61,370 nucleotides of DNA from an uncultured Clostridia bacterium (GCA_934647235.1 CAKUFG010000015.1:1-61370); one strand, 5' to 3'. Numbered from the stretch's first letter, positions 50,371-58,910 are shown. Program-made: numbers and translations. Notes: generated by a model from the letters alone, not told the origin.

Positions 50371-51182
50371 GCGGATACCCCCAAATGTTTTTTCAGCGCC
50401 TTTTCAAGGAAAAGCACGCCCTGATACATGGCCGCGGCGCACAGCAGAAGCAGCAGCACCGTCGCCATCACCAGATCCATCTTGAATACCTGAGAGCCGT
50501 AGACAATCAGGTAGCCCAGCCCCTCGCGGGACACCAGAAATTCGCCCATGATCACGCCCACCCAGGACAGCCCCACGTTCACCTTCAGCGCGTTAACAAA
50601 GGTGGGCAGGTTGGCGGGCAGCACGAGCTTGAGCAGCGTCTGCGCGCGGTTTGCGCCCAGGGTTTTCATCAGGTTGAGCTTGCCCCGGTCCACGGCCAGG
50701 AAGCCGTTGTGCACCTCCAGGATCGTCACAATCAGCGATATTGCCAGGGTCATGGCGATGATGGACGCCGGGCCCGCGCCCATCCATACGATGAATACCG
50801 GCCCCAGGGCGGTCTTGGGCAGAGAGTTGAGCACCACCAGGTACGGATCCAGAATGCGCGAGAGCATGGGGCTCCACCACAGCAGGATGGCGATCACCGT
50901 GCCCGCCAGCGTGCCCAGGGTAAAGCCGATCACCGTTTCCAGGCACGATGCGCCCAGGTGCCGGAACAGCTCGCCCGAGGCGTACAGGTTTTTCAGCGTT
51001 TTCCAGATGCGCGATGGGCTGCTCATGATAAAATCGTCAATCCAGCCCTGCCGCGCGGCGATTTCCCACAGCGCGAAAAAGCCGATCAGCAATCCCAGCT
51101 GGGCCAGCAGCACCCAGCGCTTCTGCCGCTTGCAGCGGCGCAGATAGGCCGCGCGCTCTATGGTATGCGCTTGCTCAGGCAC
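50367..51182 (-). CDS. ABC transporter permease (SsuC/TauC/ThiX type)
   Basis: A 271-aa permease with about six helices. Markers: FFALWEIAARQGWIDDFIMS, SSPSRIWKTLKNLYASGELF, ETVIGFTLGTLAGTVIAILL, and the EAA loop LMKTLGANRAQTLLKLVLPANLP split around residue 180. LGYLIVYGSQVFKMDLV is also typical. It overlaps the ATPase gene by eight bases and the receptor gene by four, so the three are translationally coupled. Confidence 0.92.
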   Translation of the reverse strand: MPEQAHTIERAAYLRRCKRQKRWVLLAQLGLLIGFFALWEIAARQGWIDDFIMSSPSRIWKTLKNLYASGELFRHLGASCLETVIGFTLGTLAGTVIAILLWWSPMLSRILDPYLVVLNSLPKTALGPVFIVWMGAGPASIIAMTLAISLIVTILEVHNGFLAVDRGKLNLMKTLGANRAQTLLKLVLPANLPTFVNALKVNVGLSWVGVIMGEFLVSREGLGYLIVYGSQVFKMDLVMATVLLLLLCAAAMYQGVLFLEKALKKHLGVSA

Positions 51183-51933
51183 TTAGCTCCAGCTCCTTCC
51201 AGATTGCGTTGAAATAGGTATGGAACAGCGCGTGATCGCGCCGCTGCATGGGGGTAAGCCCGCACAGCTCGCTCAGATCGTGAATGGATTTCACCCGGCC
51301 CGGCCGGGCGGACAGCACCACCACGCGGTCGGACATGCTGACGCTTTCGGATATATCGTGCGTCACCAGCAGCGCCGTTTTGCCCTCGCGGCGGATAATA
51401 TTGTGGATATCGTCCGATACCGACAGGCGCGTCTGATAATCCAGGGCGGAAAACGGTTCGTCCAGCAGCAGGATCCTGGGATCGGTGGCCAGGGTGCGTA
51501 TCAGCGCGCAGCGCTGGCGCATGCCGCCGGACAGCTGCCCCGGCGCGCGCTGGGCAAACTGCCCCAGGCCGTAGCGCTCCAGCAGCTCCTTCACGCGCTG
51601 CAGATGCGCGCCGTCCCTTTGCCGCTGCAGCTCCAGCCCCAGCGTTACGTTATCCCAGATGCTGCGCCAGGGAAACAGCTGATCCTTCTGCGGCATGTAG
51701 CCGATCTTCCGGCTGACCCCGCGCAGGGCCTCACCGTCCACGCGGATCTCGCCGCCGCTGGGCGCGTCCAGCCCCGCAATGATGGACAAAAGCGTGGATT
51801 TGCCGCAGCCGGACGGCCCCACGATGCTGACAAACTCGCCCTCCGCCACGCCGAAGGCAATATCCCTCAGCGCATGAATTTCGCTGTCGGGAGACTGATA
51901 GGTTTTGGATACCCCGTTGATTTCTACAAGCAA
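51175..51933 (-). CDS. ABC transporter ATPase (SsuB/TauB/ThiZ type)
   Basis: A 252-aa ATPase: Walker A GPSGCGKST (about residues 40-48), GYMPQKDQLFPWRSIWDNV with the SsuB-type Q-loop, signature LSGGMRQR, Walker B ILLLDEPFSALDYQTR and switch VTHDISESVSM. First gene of the operon. A candidate promoter lies at 51986-52014. The final transported compound depends on the receptor, which is not resolved. Confidence 0.93.
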   Translation of the reverse strand: MLVEINGVSKTYQSPDSEIHALRDIAFGVAEGEFVSIVGPSGCGKSTLLSIIAGLDAPSGGEIRVDGEALRGVSRKIGYMPQKDQLFPWRSIWDNVTLGLELQRQRDGAHLQRVKELLERYGLGQFAQRAPGQLSGGMRQRCALIRTLATDPRILLLDEPFSALDYQTRLSVSDDIHNIIRREGKTALLVTHDISESVSMSDRVVVLSARPGRVKSIHDLSELCGLTPMQRRDHALFHTYFNAIWKELELSA

Positions 51934-52136
51934 GATCGTCCCCCCGTTCCGATGGGTTTGGCAACGCAGTGCGCATTGCTAAAGCATCCTATGCGGGGCG
52001 AAGGACAATGTGAAAAGGCCGCCGGCAATGCCGGCGGCCAGGCTGGCAGAAAGCACAGCTAACTTAGCCGAGAAGTAAAGAAGGGGCGCAGCTCCTTCTT
52101 TTGTAATCCGCAGCGGCGGCGTGTACGGCTGGCTGC
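51934..52136 (-). promoter_or_regulatory. Leader/promoter region of the SsuB operon
   Basis: About 200 bases without a convincing gene. On the minus strand TTCACA (52014-52009), 17 bases, TAGGAT (51991-51986) could start the operon. A strong hairpin ggccgccgg/ccggcggcc (about 52016-52041) followed by TTTTC and a second one, agaagg..ccttct (about 52078-52102), lie upstream. A short frame encoding a hydrophobic peptide crosses this area but has no start site. No known riboswitch class is recognised. Confidence 0.4.
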
Positions 52137-52166
52137 CAAAAAGCCGCCCGGTTTCCCGGACGGCTT
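52137..52166 (-). terminator. Terminator of the HEAT/Tudor-like gene pair
   Basis: Hairpin aagccg..ccgg / ccgg..cggctt (52141-52166) followed by TTTTT on the minus strand. Confidence 0.85.
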
Positions 52167-52180
52167 CTTTGTTTATGCTG

Positions 52181-52501
52181 TTATACGGTGCACTTGACCA
52201 GATCGGCCAGGACGACGGTGTCGTACTCATCGCGCACAAAGCCCTCCGTTTTGCGGCGCACGGGGCGCGCAGGGGCGGGGGCACGCTGTGCGGGCACACA
52301 CTCCGGCAGCAGGGGACGCAGGCGCTTATCCTCGATGGTCATGTACTGGCTGAAGGCGGCCGGATACTCAAACATCCGCTCCACCCCGCCGAAGGACACA
52401 TGCATGTAGCCGTCCTGCACGCGCAGGATGCGGCCGCGGCCAAATACAACGTGGTTGACCCGCTTGCCCGTCAGCCGGTCAGGGTTCAGCATGGCTTTCA
52501 T
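52181..52501 (-). CDS. Small protein with Tudor/SH3-like domain
   Basis: A 106-aa protein. Residues about 13-58 (KRVNHVVFGRGRILRVQDGY, then VSFGGVERMFEYPAAF) follow the VxHxxFGxGxI...VxF pattern of small Tudor/SH3-like barrels, as in the C-terminal domain of UvrD/PcrA helicases. The rest is basic, proline-rich and probably disordered (PAQRAPAPARPVRRKTEGF), a mix often seen in nucleic-acid-associated proteins. It starts six bases after the HEAT-repeat gene and ends at a terminator. Function unknown. Confidence 0.65.
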   Translation of the reverse strand: MKAMLNPDRLTGKRVNHVVFGRGRILRVQDGYMHVSFGGVERMFEYPAAFSQYMTIEDKRLRPLLPECVPAQRAPAPARPVRRKTEGFVRDEYDTVVLADLVKCTV

Positions 52502-52507
52502 GACTGA

Positions 52508-52840
52508 TCAATAGTCGGCGATCTTGGCCATCGCCGCGTGCATGGCCTGGATCGTCGCGGTGTCCTTTTCAAACTTGAGCACGCCGCTGATGTGCGCCTT
52601 GGCGTGCGGATCGCCAATCTCTCCCAGGGACGTGGCGGCAGCGGCGCGGAACTCGGGCTTGATATGGCGCAGCTGCGTTACCAGAAAGTTGATCGCGTCC
52701 TCGCCGCCAACCACACCCAGGCCCTTGACGGCGGCCAGGGCCACGGCTTCGTCCTTATCCTTGGCCAGGGCGATGAGCTTGTCGGCCTTCTTGTGGGCGA
52801 TGGCGGATTCTACCTGCTTGGTTTTGTTGCCAAACAACAT
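52508..52840 (-). CDS. HEAT-repeat protein
   Basis: A 110-aa all-helical protein with about three HEAT repeats: ADKLIALAKDKDEAVALAAV, KGLGVVGGEDAINFLVTQLR, and AAATSLGEIGDPHAKAHISG. These are protein- or ligand-binding scaffolds, and no enzymatic residues are seen. A signal peptide is absent. The site aaggaa precedes the ATG. It forms a two-gene unit with the Tudor-like gene. What it binds is unknown. Confidence 0.8.
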   Translation of the reverse strand: MLFGNKTKQVESAIAHKKADKLIALAKDKDEAVALAAVKGLGVVGGEDAINFLVTQLRHIKPEFRAAAATSLGEIGDPHAKAHISGVLKFEKDTATIQAMHAAMAKIADY

Positions 52841-53085
52841 GGGATATTCCTTCTTTCACATTTATCGTTGCGCGTCGGGATGGGCGCGTTGCTGCGAAAT
52901 CAGGGGCGGCGGAACGCGGAGAGGCGTGCGCCCTGGCCGCCCGGTGATTCTTGCTTTGGAAGAACCACAATGCAGTTATAACACCCAAATGTGAAATGAA
53001 GATGAACAAACGGCAGAATTTAGCGAATTATTTTTGAATGCAGCATCAACATTTGTTCATATTGCATAGGCCGCGCAGGGAAGCG
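52841..53085. other. Intergenic region, no gene seen
   Basis: Holds the upstream region of the HEAT-repeat gene, with possible weak minus-strand -10 boxes near 52975, and an AT-richer stretch (52980-53070). I see no gene, terminator or repeat module here. Confidence 0.4.
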
Positions 53086-54300
53086 TCACTTTTTCACATC
53101 CATGGCGACGGCGCACACCAGGCTGTCGGACTGGGGCTGGCCATGCACCGCGCCCAGGAAATCCTTGCCCAGCATATCGTAGAAGCTGCCGCTGACGGTC
53201 AGATCAGGCAGGCGGCCGACGAGCTTGCCGTCCTCCATCAGGTAGGCCAGCTGCACAGGGGTGGCAAAGTGCCCGTCAGGCGTGGTATCGCCGCCGGAGG
53301 CCATGGCCATGTAGATGGCCCGGCCAGGCGCCAGCTCCGCCAGGCTGGCGGCGGTAGGCTCAGCATAGAAGCGATGGAAGCCCAGGCTGGGCACGCCGTC
53401 ATAGGCGGCGGCCGCCGTGCCAAGGTTGGGCAGGCCGAACTGCTCCGCCGACTTCTTGGTAGTCAGAAGGCCCGTCAGCGTGCCCTTATCAATCAGCGTG
53501 GGGCGCAGATCGGGCGCGACGCAGCCCTCATAATCAAAGAAGCATACGCCCGGATAGGTGGCGGGGTTCATATCGTCGCGCAGGGACAGCTTGTCCGAAA
53601 AGGCCTTCTGCCCCAGCCTGCCGCTGAGCAGCGACGCGCCAGAAACATACATCTCCGCCACAAAGTGCTGCAGGAAGGTGCCGAACAGGCTACCGCTTTC
53701 CATCACCACAGGGTAGCGGCCGGGCTCGATATCAACGGGCGTGTAGAAGGCGTCGTACTCCTTTTTGAACTGCTCCAGCAGCGCGTCCGGATCAAAGCGG
53801 TCGCCATTGTAGCTCAGCGCGCCGTCAAACAGATTGCCCGAGCCGCGGTTCTGCACAATCAGCGCAAGCTCCAGGCTGCGGCCCGAGCTGACCAGATGGC
53901 GGCCTAAGGAGTTGCGGTATTCGGCCTTCTTATAATCCAGCGTAATCTTATTGGAAAAGGCAAACCGCGGGCAGGCTTCGCCCAGACGATCCAGAAAGCG
54001 CTGCATGGTGGGAATCAGCTCGGGCACGGAGATGATCTCGTCCTCATGCAGGTCGATCTTTTCCAGCGCACCCTCTAAATGGCAGGGATAGGGAATGCCC
54101 AGCGCCAGCGCCTCTGCGGCCTTTTCGGTCAGCTTTTGCTCGTCCGGCTCGCCCAGGCAGCCGGCAATGCCGATGCAGCCGTTATCATAGGCGCGCACCG
54201 TGCCCGTGGTTTCCTCTTTTTCGCGGAAGCTGTCAATCTTGCCGCCGGTCACATTCAGGGTAACGGAACGGCGGACTTGGGTCAGAAATTCTTTTTCCAT
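53086..54300 (-). CDS. TldE/PmbA-family protein, partner of TldD
   Basis: A 404-aa member of the TldD/PmbA family lacking the HExxxH metal motif, as is normal for the TldE partner. Markers: VRAYDNGCIGIAG, KITLDYKKAEYRNSLGRHL, PVVMESGSLFGTFLQHFVAEM, GRLGQKAFSDKLSLRDD, DKGTLTGLLTTKKSA and DLTVSGSFYDML. TldE joins TldD to form a protease that trims unfolded peptides and modified-peptide leaders. The start at 54300 follows gaggtg at six bases. It is 10 bases after tldD, in one operon. Confidence 0.9.
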   Translation of the reverse strand: MEKEFLTQVRRSVTLNVTGGKIDSFREKEETTGTVRAYDNGCIGIAGCLGEPDEQKLTEKAAEALALGIPYPCHLEGALEKIDLHEDEIISVPELIPTMQRFLDRLGEACPRFAFSNKITLDYKKAEYRNSLGRHLVSSGRSLELALIVQNRGSGNLFDGALSYNGDRFDPDALLEQFKKEYDAFYTPVDIEPGRYPVVMESGSLFGTFLQHFVAEMYVSGASLLSGRLGQKAFSDKLSLRDDMNPATYPGVCFFDYEGCVAPDLRPTLIDKGTLTGLLTTKKSAEQFGLPNLGTAAAAYDGVPSLGFHRFYAEPTAASLAELAPGRAIYMAMASGGDTTPDGHFATPVQLAYLMEDGKLVGRLPDLTVSGSFYDMLGKDFLGAVHGQPQSDSLVCAVAMDVKK

Positions 54301-54310
54301 GGTGTTCACC

Positions 54311-55648
54311 TCACTGCACGTTCATGGACGATACGCGGACATAGGGGCCGCCAAAGCCCACGGGCAGGTTCATCTGCTCCATCTTGCCGCAGCCGCCCGT
54401 GACAAAGGACAGCAGCTGCACGTCGCGGGTCAGGCCGTCGATCAGCCCCAGCGTTTCAAATACCGAGCCGGTCAGCACGCTGATCTGCACCGGGCGGCCC
54501 AGCTTGCCATCCACAATTTCATAGGCCAGGCTGGGGGCGATGGTAAAGGTGCTCATGCCGCTGCCATGGCGGATGGTCTTGATATAATAGCCCTTCTTAA
54601 TGGGGGCGATCAGCTGGTCAAAGTCCAGGTCGCCGCCCTCGATGTAGGTGGTGGTCATGCGCACGATGGGCTCAAAGGTGCAGTCGATGGCGCGGGCGTT
54701 GCCGGTCAGCCCTTCATCCAGGGCGGCGGCAGTCTGCGCGCTGTGCAGGCGGCCCGCCAGCACGCCGTTTTTGATCAGATAGTTCTTGCGCGCCTTGGTG
54801 CCCTCATCGTCATAGGGCACATAGCCGCAGCCGGGCACGGAGCCGCACTCGGCAATGGACAGGATGGGCGAGCCCACGGTCTTGCCCAGCTGCCACTCGT
54901 CGCGCATGGATTCATCGGAGAGCATGAAATCGGACTCGGACTTATGGCCGAAGGACTCATGCGCGAAAACACCCGCCGCCTCGGGCGAGAGCACCACGGG
55001 GTATTTGCCTGGCTCGACCGGCACGGAGCTGCGCAGGAAGGCCGTCTGCTCGGCCATGGCGGCGCGGATCGTCTCGGTCAATCCCTTCAATTCGTCAAAG
55101 CGGGTCGCGCCCTTCTGCCAGTGGCCGGAAAACTTCTTTTCGCCCTCCGCCATATCGCAGGAAAAGGACAGGCCGCAGGTTTGGTAATCATAGGTGATAT
55201 CCGCGCCCAGGCTGGACTGGAAATGGAACAGGCTGCTGCGATCCAGATAGGAGCCGGAGGGCATGGTGACGCATTTGTCCTCGCTCAGCAGCGGCAGGTA
55301 GGACAGCAGCAGCGCCTGCTTATCCTTGGCGGGGATATCGCGCACGGAGCAATCGGCAAAGCTCATCACCGTATCGCGGTTGCGCTCAAAGCGGCGCACG
55401 GTGGGATCGTCCAGAATCTGATCGTTGGGCGCAGCGGCGGCGTACAGGCCGTCCAGCGTCTTTTGCAGGTGGTTCAGATCGGTCACGGAGGCGTAATACC
55501 ACATTTTGCCGTCATAAACCCGCAGGAAGGCGCGGCGCTCCACCTGGCTTTTCATTTCCTCCAGAATACCGGCCTGATAGGAAATGACGGTGCGGCTGCG
55601 ATCCTCGGTACGCACATCGGCATAAAAGCCGTCGCGGAACTCAATCAT
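54311..55648 (-). CDS. tldD: TldD-family zinc metalloprotease
   Basis: A 445-aa protease subunit. The metal motif HESFGH is at residues 230-235 (HExxxH), followed by SESDFML. The family signature regions GSVPGCGYVPYDDEGTKARK and LSFVTGGCGKMEQM are also present. TldD/TldE form a tube-like heterodimer that degrades unstructured peptides and matures some bacteriocins and PQQ-like products; no precursor peptide is seen nearby. The start at 55648 is chosen because aaggagg lies before it. Promoter TTGCTC-17-TATAAT lies just upstream. Confidence 0.93.
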   Translation of the reverse strand: MIEFRDGFYADVRTEDRSRTVISYQAGILEEMKSQVERRAFLRVYDGKMWYYASVTDLNHLQKTLDGLYAAAAPNDQILDDPTVRRFERNRDTVMSFADCSVRDIPAKDKQALLLSYLPLLSEDKCVTMPSGSYLDRSSLFHFQSSLGADITYDYQTCGLSFSCDMAEGEKKFSGHWQKGATRFDELKGLTETIRAAMAEQTAFLRSSVPVEPGKYPVVLSPEAAGVFAHESFGHKSESDFMLSDESMRDEWQLGKTVGSPILSIAECGSVPGCGYVPYDDEGTKARKNYLIKNGVLAGRLHSAQTAAALDEGLTGNARAIDCTFEPIVRMTTTYIEGGDLDFDQLIAPIKKGYYIKTIRHGSGMSTFTIAPSLAYEIVDGKLGRPVQISVLTGSVFETLGLIDGLTRDVQLLSFVTGGCGKMEQMNLPVGFGGPYVRVSSMNVQ

Positions 55649-55688
55649 CAAAGGAATCCTCCTTGTATTGCTAAGATTTCCATCAATT

Positions 55689-55717
55689 ATTATATACCCG
55701 TCTGTCAAACAGAGCAA
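55689..55717 (-). promoter_or_regulatory. tldD-tldE promoter
   Basis: On the minus strand TTGCTC (55717-55712), 17 bases, TATAAT (55694-55689). Confidence 0.65.
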
Positions 55718-55721
55718 GAGC

Positions 55722-55771
55722 GCTCAGCCCATCATCAGCGCCCGCAGCTCAACCCATCATCAGCGCCCGCA
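55722..55771. repeat. 25-bp tandem duplication at the toxin gene end
   Basis: Units gctcagcccatcatcagcgc+ccgca (55722-55746) and gctcaacccatcatcagcgc+ccgca (55747-55771) differ at one base. The second unit contains the stop codon and last codons of the toxin gene; the first lies just past the stop. Confidence 0.85.
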
Positions 55772-56057
55772 GGCAATCTTGGCGCTGATGCAGGATGCGC
55801 ACAATCAGCACATCCGTTTCACTGCACAGATAAAAGATGCAGTAATGCTCGCACGGCAGGTAGCGATACGCCGTATGCACGGGCATCAGCGCATCCAGCG
55901 GCTGCCCCCGGCCAGGAAAATCGCGCAGGCTTTCGGCGCTCTTTTTAAGCGCCGCAATGATGCGCGCAGCTGCGGCGGGATTACCCAGCTCCTCGGTGAT
56001 ATAGCGCCGGATGCGCTGCAGATCCCTGCGGGCCTCGCGGGATACGACGACGCTCAC
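55749..56057 (-). CDS. RelE/ParE-superfamily toxin
   Basis: A 102-aa toxin-fold protein. The ParE/RelE pattern is clear: an N-terminal strand (VVVSREARRDLQRIRRYI), two helices, LRDFPGRGQPLDAL, YRYLPCEHYCIFYLC and the C-terminal VLIVRILHQRQDCLRAL. RelE-type toxins cut mRNA on the ribosome and ParE-type toxins act on gyrase; the H-R-Q-D ending fits ParE-like proteins best. It overlaps the antitoxin gene by four bases, as expected for a coupled pair. A 25-bp tandem duplication covers its last codons. Confidence 0.88.
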   Translation of the reverse strand: MSVVVSREARRDLQRIRRYITEELGNPAAAARIIAALKKSAESLRDFPGRGQPLDALMPVHTAYRYLPCEHYCIFYLCSETDVLIVRILHQRQDCLRALMMG

Positions 56058-56305
56058 AGCTCCCCCTCCAGGCCGGCAAACGCCTCCTCCAGCGTCAGCG
56101 CGCCCTCCTTGCGGATGGATTCCACGCCCTTGGACAGCTCGGCCAGCAGCTTCACCGCCGCCTGCATTTTTTCATACTCGGCCAGGCTCTGCACCACGTA
56201 TTTGCCCCGCCCGTTCTTTGTCAGGTACACGGTGGAGCCGTCGTCGCAGGCGCGCAGCACCTCGCTGTAATTTTTCAAATCGGATATCGGCACAATGTTG
56301 GTCAT
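56054..56305 (-). CDS. Phd/YefM-family antitoxin
   Basis: An 83-aa antitoxin: N-terminal DNA-binding Phd/YefM fold (NIVPISDLKNYSEVLRACDD, VYLTKNGRGKYVVQSLAEYE) and a C-terminal helix that wraps the toxin (ESIRKEGALTLEEAFAGLEG). It normally represses its own promoter. The start at 56305 follows ggagg and the -10 box lies upstream, excluding the longer reading frame. It is followed by the toxin with four-base overlap. Confidence 0.9.
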   Translation of the reverse strand: MTNIVPISDLKNYSEVLRACDDGSTVYLTKNGRGKYVVQSLAEYEKMQAAVKLLAELSKGVESIRKEGALTLEEAFAGLEGEL

Positions 56306-56327
56306 TGATCTGCCTCCCTTCAGGCAT

Positions 56328-56356
56328 AGTTTACCCCAATTTACCGTCTGATTCAA
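56328..56356 (-). promoter_or_regulatory. Toxin-antitoxin promoter
   Basis: On the minus strand TTGAAT (56356-56351), 17 bases, TAAACT (56333-56328). Confidence 0.65.
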
Positions 56357-56396
56357 CCCCAAATTTGCAGGATAAAAGCACGGTAGCTTTTAACAT

Positions 56397-56424
56397 AAAA
56401 AGAAGGAGCAAGCTGCTCCTTCTT
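56397..56424 (-). terminator. Terminator of the SLC45-type transporter gene
   Basis: Near-perfect palindrome aagaaggagca / gctgctccttctt (56400-56424), then TTTTTA on the minus strand, 40 bases past the gene stop. Confidence 0.9.
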
Positions 56425-56463
56425 CCGGGTTATCAAAAAGAATCTCTGTTAGCCTGCCGGAAA

Positions 56464-58008
56464 TCAGTCGTTATCCAGCGCCTCCAGGCCGCGCCGCGCC
56501 TCGGGCTTGCTGTCGCCGTGGCGCACAAACAGCATGGTCACAAAGGCCAGCGCCGTAAACGCCGTAGCGTAGGGGAACAGCGCCGTCAGGCCCGCGTTGT
56601 CCATCAGCAGGCCGCTCAGGTAGGGCGTGATGGTCTGCGCGGCCATGCTGGCCGTGTAGTAAAAGCCCGTGTACTTGCCCACATCCCCGCCGCGGCACAT
56701 TTCCACCACCATGGGGAAGGAGTTCACATTGATCGTGGCCCAGGCAATGCCCGCCAGGGCGAACATGCAGTTCATCACCATCGGGCTGCTGTCCGCGCGC
56801 AGGAAGGAGGCCGCGCCAAAGGCGATGGTCAGCATCACCACGCCTGCCAGGATGGTCTTTTTGCGGCCCACTTTTGAGGCGATCATGCCCACGGGCAGGT
56901 AGCTTACGATGGCCGCCGCCTGGGCGATGATCAGCGTCATGTTGAAATCGCGCGACAGCACCTTATCGGCGTATACGCTGTACTTGCTGGTGACGGCGTT
57001 GTAGCCCATGAACCACAGTACGATCGACAGCAGGATAAAGATCAGCGATCTGCGCTCGCCCGCATCCAGCTTGCGGCCGCCGGAGCGCTGCTCCTCCTCG
57101 TCGCCCTCCTCGATGCCGTATTCGCGGCTCTGCTGATGCATTTCCTGCACAAAGCGCGGCTCGCGCACGGTAAGCATGAAAATGCCCAGCGACAGAATCA
57201 TCAGGATGGACACAATGCCGAAGAACGCGCCGTAGGGCATCAGCGCGTTTTTGGCCGCGCCCGTGGCAAACACCATGCCCAGAATCAATATCAGGATGCC
57301 GCCCGCGCTGCCCATCAGGTTGATTACCGCGTTGCCCTTGCTGCGCAGGGGCTTTAGGGTAACGTCGGGCATCAGCGCCACGGCGGGGGAGCGGAAGGTA
57401 GCCATGGAGATGAGCAGCAGCACCAGAATGGCGATAAAGAAGATCAGCGCCTGGGGCTGCTGCCGCGTCTGCGCGTGGGCGTATGCCTGGCGCGCTGGAG
57501 CCACATAGCGCGCGTAATCGTCGGTATCCAGCGTCATAGTCATGAACCGCTCGCGGGAAATGGCCGTCACTCCCGCATCAGCCGTATCGGACAGCGCGTA
57601 GCGCTCGCCGTCCGGGGTCATCAGCGCGCTGTCGTACTGATAATCATACAGCGTTTCCAGCGCCTCGGGGGTATCCATGCCGCGCACGGCGGCCAGATTG
57701 CGCAGCTGCATGCCGTCCGCCAGCGACAGCACCGCCAGCAGGATGGCCGCCGCCAGCGTGCCGAACAGGATGAACGGCGTGCGCCGGCCCAGGCGGCTGC
57801 GGCATTTATCCGAGATTGCGCCGAAAAGCGGCAGCATGAACAGCGCCAGCACGTTATCCAGCGCCATGATAATGCCGCTGTTGGCCTGCGACATGCCAAA
57901 CTTGTCCGTCAGGATCTTGGGGATGATGGTATCGTATGCCTGCCAGAACGCGCAGATGAGAAAGAATGCGAATCCGACAAACAGCGTGCGGCGGTAATTG
58001 AGCTTCAT
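56464..58008 (-). CDS. SLC45/GPH-type MFS sugar transporter
   Basis: A 514-aa, 12-helix major facilitator. The loop 2-3 sequence DKCRSRLGRRTPFILFG contains the RxGRRxPFI signature of sucrose-type (SLC45/SUT) carriers. QAYDTIIPKILTDKFGMSQA lies in helices 1-2 and AGIAWATINVNSFPMVVEMC in the second half. A hydrophilic insertion of about 80 residues after helix 4 (DTPEALETLYDYQYDSALMT) is unusual and may be extracytoplasmic. Start at 58008 follows gggagg. Disaccharide or glucoside uptake is the family expectation; no neighbouring sugar gene tells which. Confidence 0.85.
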   Translation of the reverse strand: MKLNYRRTLFVGFAFFLICAFWQAYDTIIPKILTDKFGMSQANSGIIMALDNVLALFMLPLFGAISDKCRSRLGRRTPFILFGTLAAAILLAVLSLADGMQLRNLAAVRGMDTPEALETLYDYQYDSALMTPDGERYALSDTADAGVTAISRERFMTMTLDTDDYARYVAPARQAYAHAQTRQQPQALIFFIAILVLLLISMATFRSPAVALMPDVTLKPLRSKGNAVINLMGSAGGILILILGMVFATGAAKNALMPYGAFFGIVSILMILSLGIFMLTVREPRFVQEMHQQSREYGIEEGDEEEQRSGGRKLDAGERRSLIFILLSIVLWFMGYNAVTSKYSVYADKVLSRDFNMTLIIAQAAAIVSYLPVGMIASKVGRKKTILAGVVMLTIAFGAASFLRADSSPMVMNCMFALAGIAWATINVNSFPMVVEMCRGGDVGKYTGFYYTASMAAQTITPYLSGLLMDNAGLTALFPYATAFTALAFVTMLFVRHGDSKPEARRGLEALDND

Positions 58009-58034
58009 GAAGCAGCCTCCCGGACCTGTGAATT

Positions 58035-58053
58035 TGATATTAATCATATCATA
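58035..58053 (-). promoter_or_regulatory. SLC45-type gene promoter with dyad operator
   Basis: The -10 is TATGAT (58053-58048) with a weak -35. It overlaps the dyad tgatat-taatc-atatca (58035-58051), so repressor control is plausible. Confidence 0.5.
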
Positions 58054-58152
58054 CCACATTCAGGCGGATTTGTCTCATACGAATTGCGCGTTCCGGCCTT
58101 AAAAAGCGCATTTTTCACAAGGAAGCGCCACCTTTGCGCCTTCCGCCGGCAT

Positions 58153-58872
58153 TCAGCCCTCCAGTCCGGCCAGCTCGCGCACTGCCTGCCCGGCCAGGAT
58201 CATGCCCGCCACGGGCGGCACAAAGGATACGCTGCCCGGCGGATGGCGGCCCTTTTCGCTGAGCTGCTGGATGGGCACGCAGGGCGGCTCATCCGACCAC
58301 AGCACGCGCACGCCTGCAATGCCGCGCACGCGCAGCTCGCGCCGCATCACGCGGCACAGGGGGCACACGCTGGTTTTTTCGATGGCGCTGATGCGCAGAC
58401 GGGTGGGGTCCAGCTTGTTGCCCGTGCCCATGCAGCACAGGATGGGCGTGCCTGCGGCGCGCGCGCGCTCCACCAGCAGCAGCTTTGCAGACACCGTATC
58501 AATCGCGTCGATTACATAATCAAACGCCGAAAAATCGATGCTGTCCGCCGTAGTCTGATCAAAAAACAGATTTCTTTCTTCTATATCGCACGCCGGGTTG
58601 ATATCCAGCAGCCTGGCGCGCAGCGCGGCCGTTTTGGGCTGCCCCACGGTGGAGTGCAGCGCCACGATCTGCCGGTTGATATTGCTCAGGCTCACGGTAT
58701 CGTTATCCACCAGCGTCAGGCGCCCTACGCCTGCGCGGCACAGCGCCTCGGCGCACGCGCCGCCCACGCCGCCCAGGCCGAATACCGCCACGCGCGCGTT
58801 GTTCAGCCGCGCCATGCGCTCATCGCCCAGCAGCAGCGCCGTGCGCTGATAAAAATCCTGCCTTATTTCCAT
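58153..58872 (-). CDS. tcdA: tRNA threonylcarbamoyladenosine dehydratase (TcdA)
   Basis: A 239-aa E1-like (ThiF/MoeB superfamily) enzyme that cyclises t6A to ct6A at position 37 of ANN-decoding tRNAs using ATP. Markers: VAVFGLGGVGGACAEALCRA (nucleotide loop), LVDNDTVSLSNINRQIVAL, VGQPKTAALRARL, DAIDTV and MGTGNKLDPTRLRISAIEKT, typical of TcdA. A CPLCRVMRRELR segment precedes the activating residues. Length is close to the usual 250-270. Single gene behind its own promoter. Confidence 0.92.
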   Translation of the reverse strand: MEIRQDFYQRTALLLGDERMARLNNARVAVFGLGGVGGACAEALCRAGVGRLTLVDNDTVSLSNINRQIVALHSTVGQPKTAALRARLLDINPACDIEERNLFFDQTTADSIDFSAFDYVIDAIDTVSAKLLLVERARAAGTPILCCMGTGNKLDPTRLRISAIEKTSVCPLCRVMRRELRVRGIAGVRVLWSDEPPCVPIQQLSEKGRHPPGSVSFVPPVAGMILAGQAVRELAGLEG

Positions 58873-58910
58873 GCTGTTCTTCCTTCCTGCGGCTGCCGCC
58901 GCGCACGCTG

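Noticed and set aside
51990..52110. A short minus-strand frame encoding a hydrophobic peptide (ITKEGAAPLLYF...)
   Set aside because: No ATG/GTG/TTG with a ribosome-binding site at a sensible position, and the frame coincides with strong hairpins.
51934..52136. A TPP or other riboswitch upstream of the SsuB/ThiZ-like operon
   Set aside because: The conserved TPP core motifs (CUGAGA and the ACCUGAUCUGG-type segment) are not present; only GC-rich hairpins are seen.
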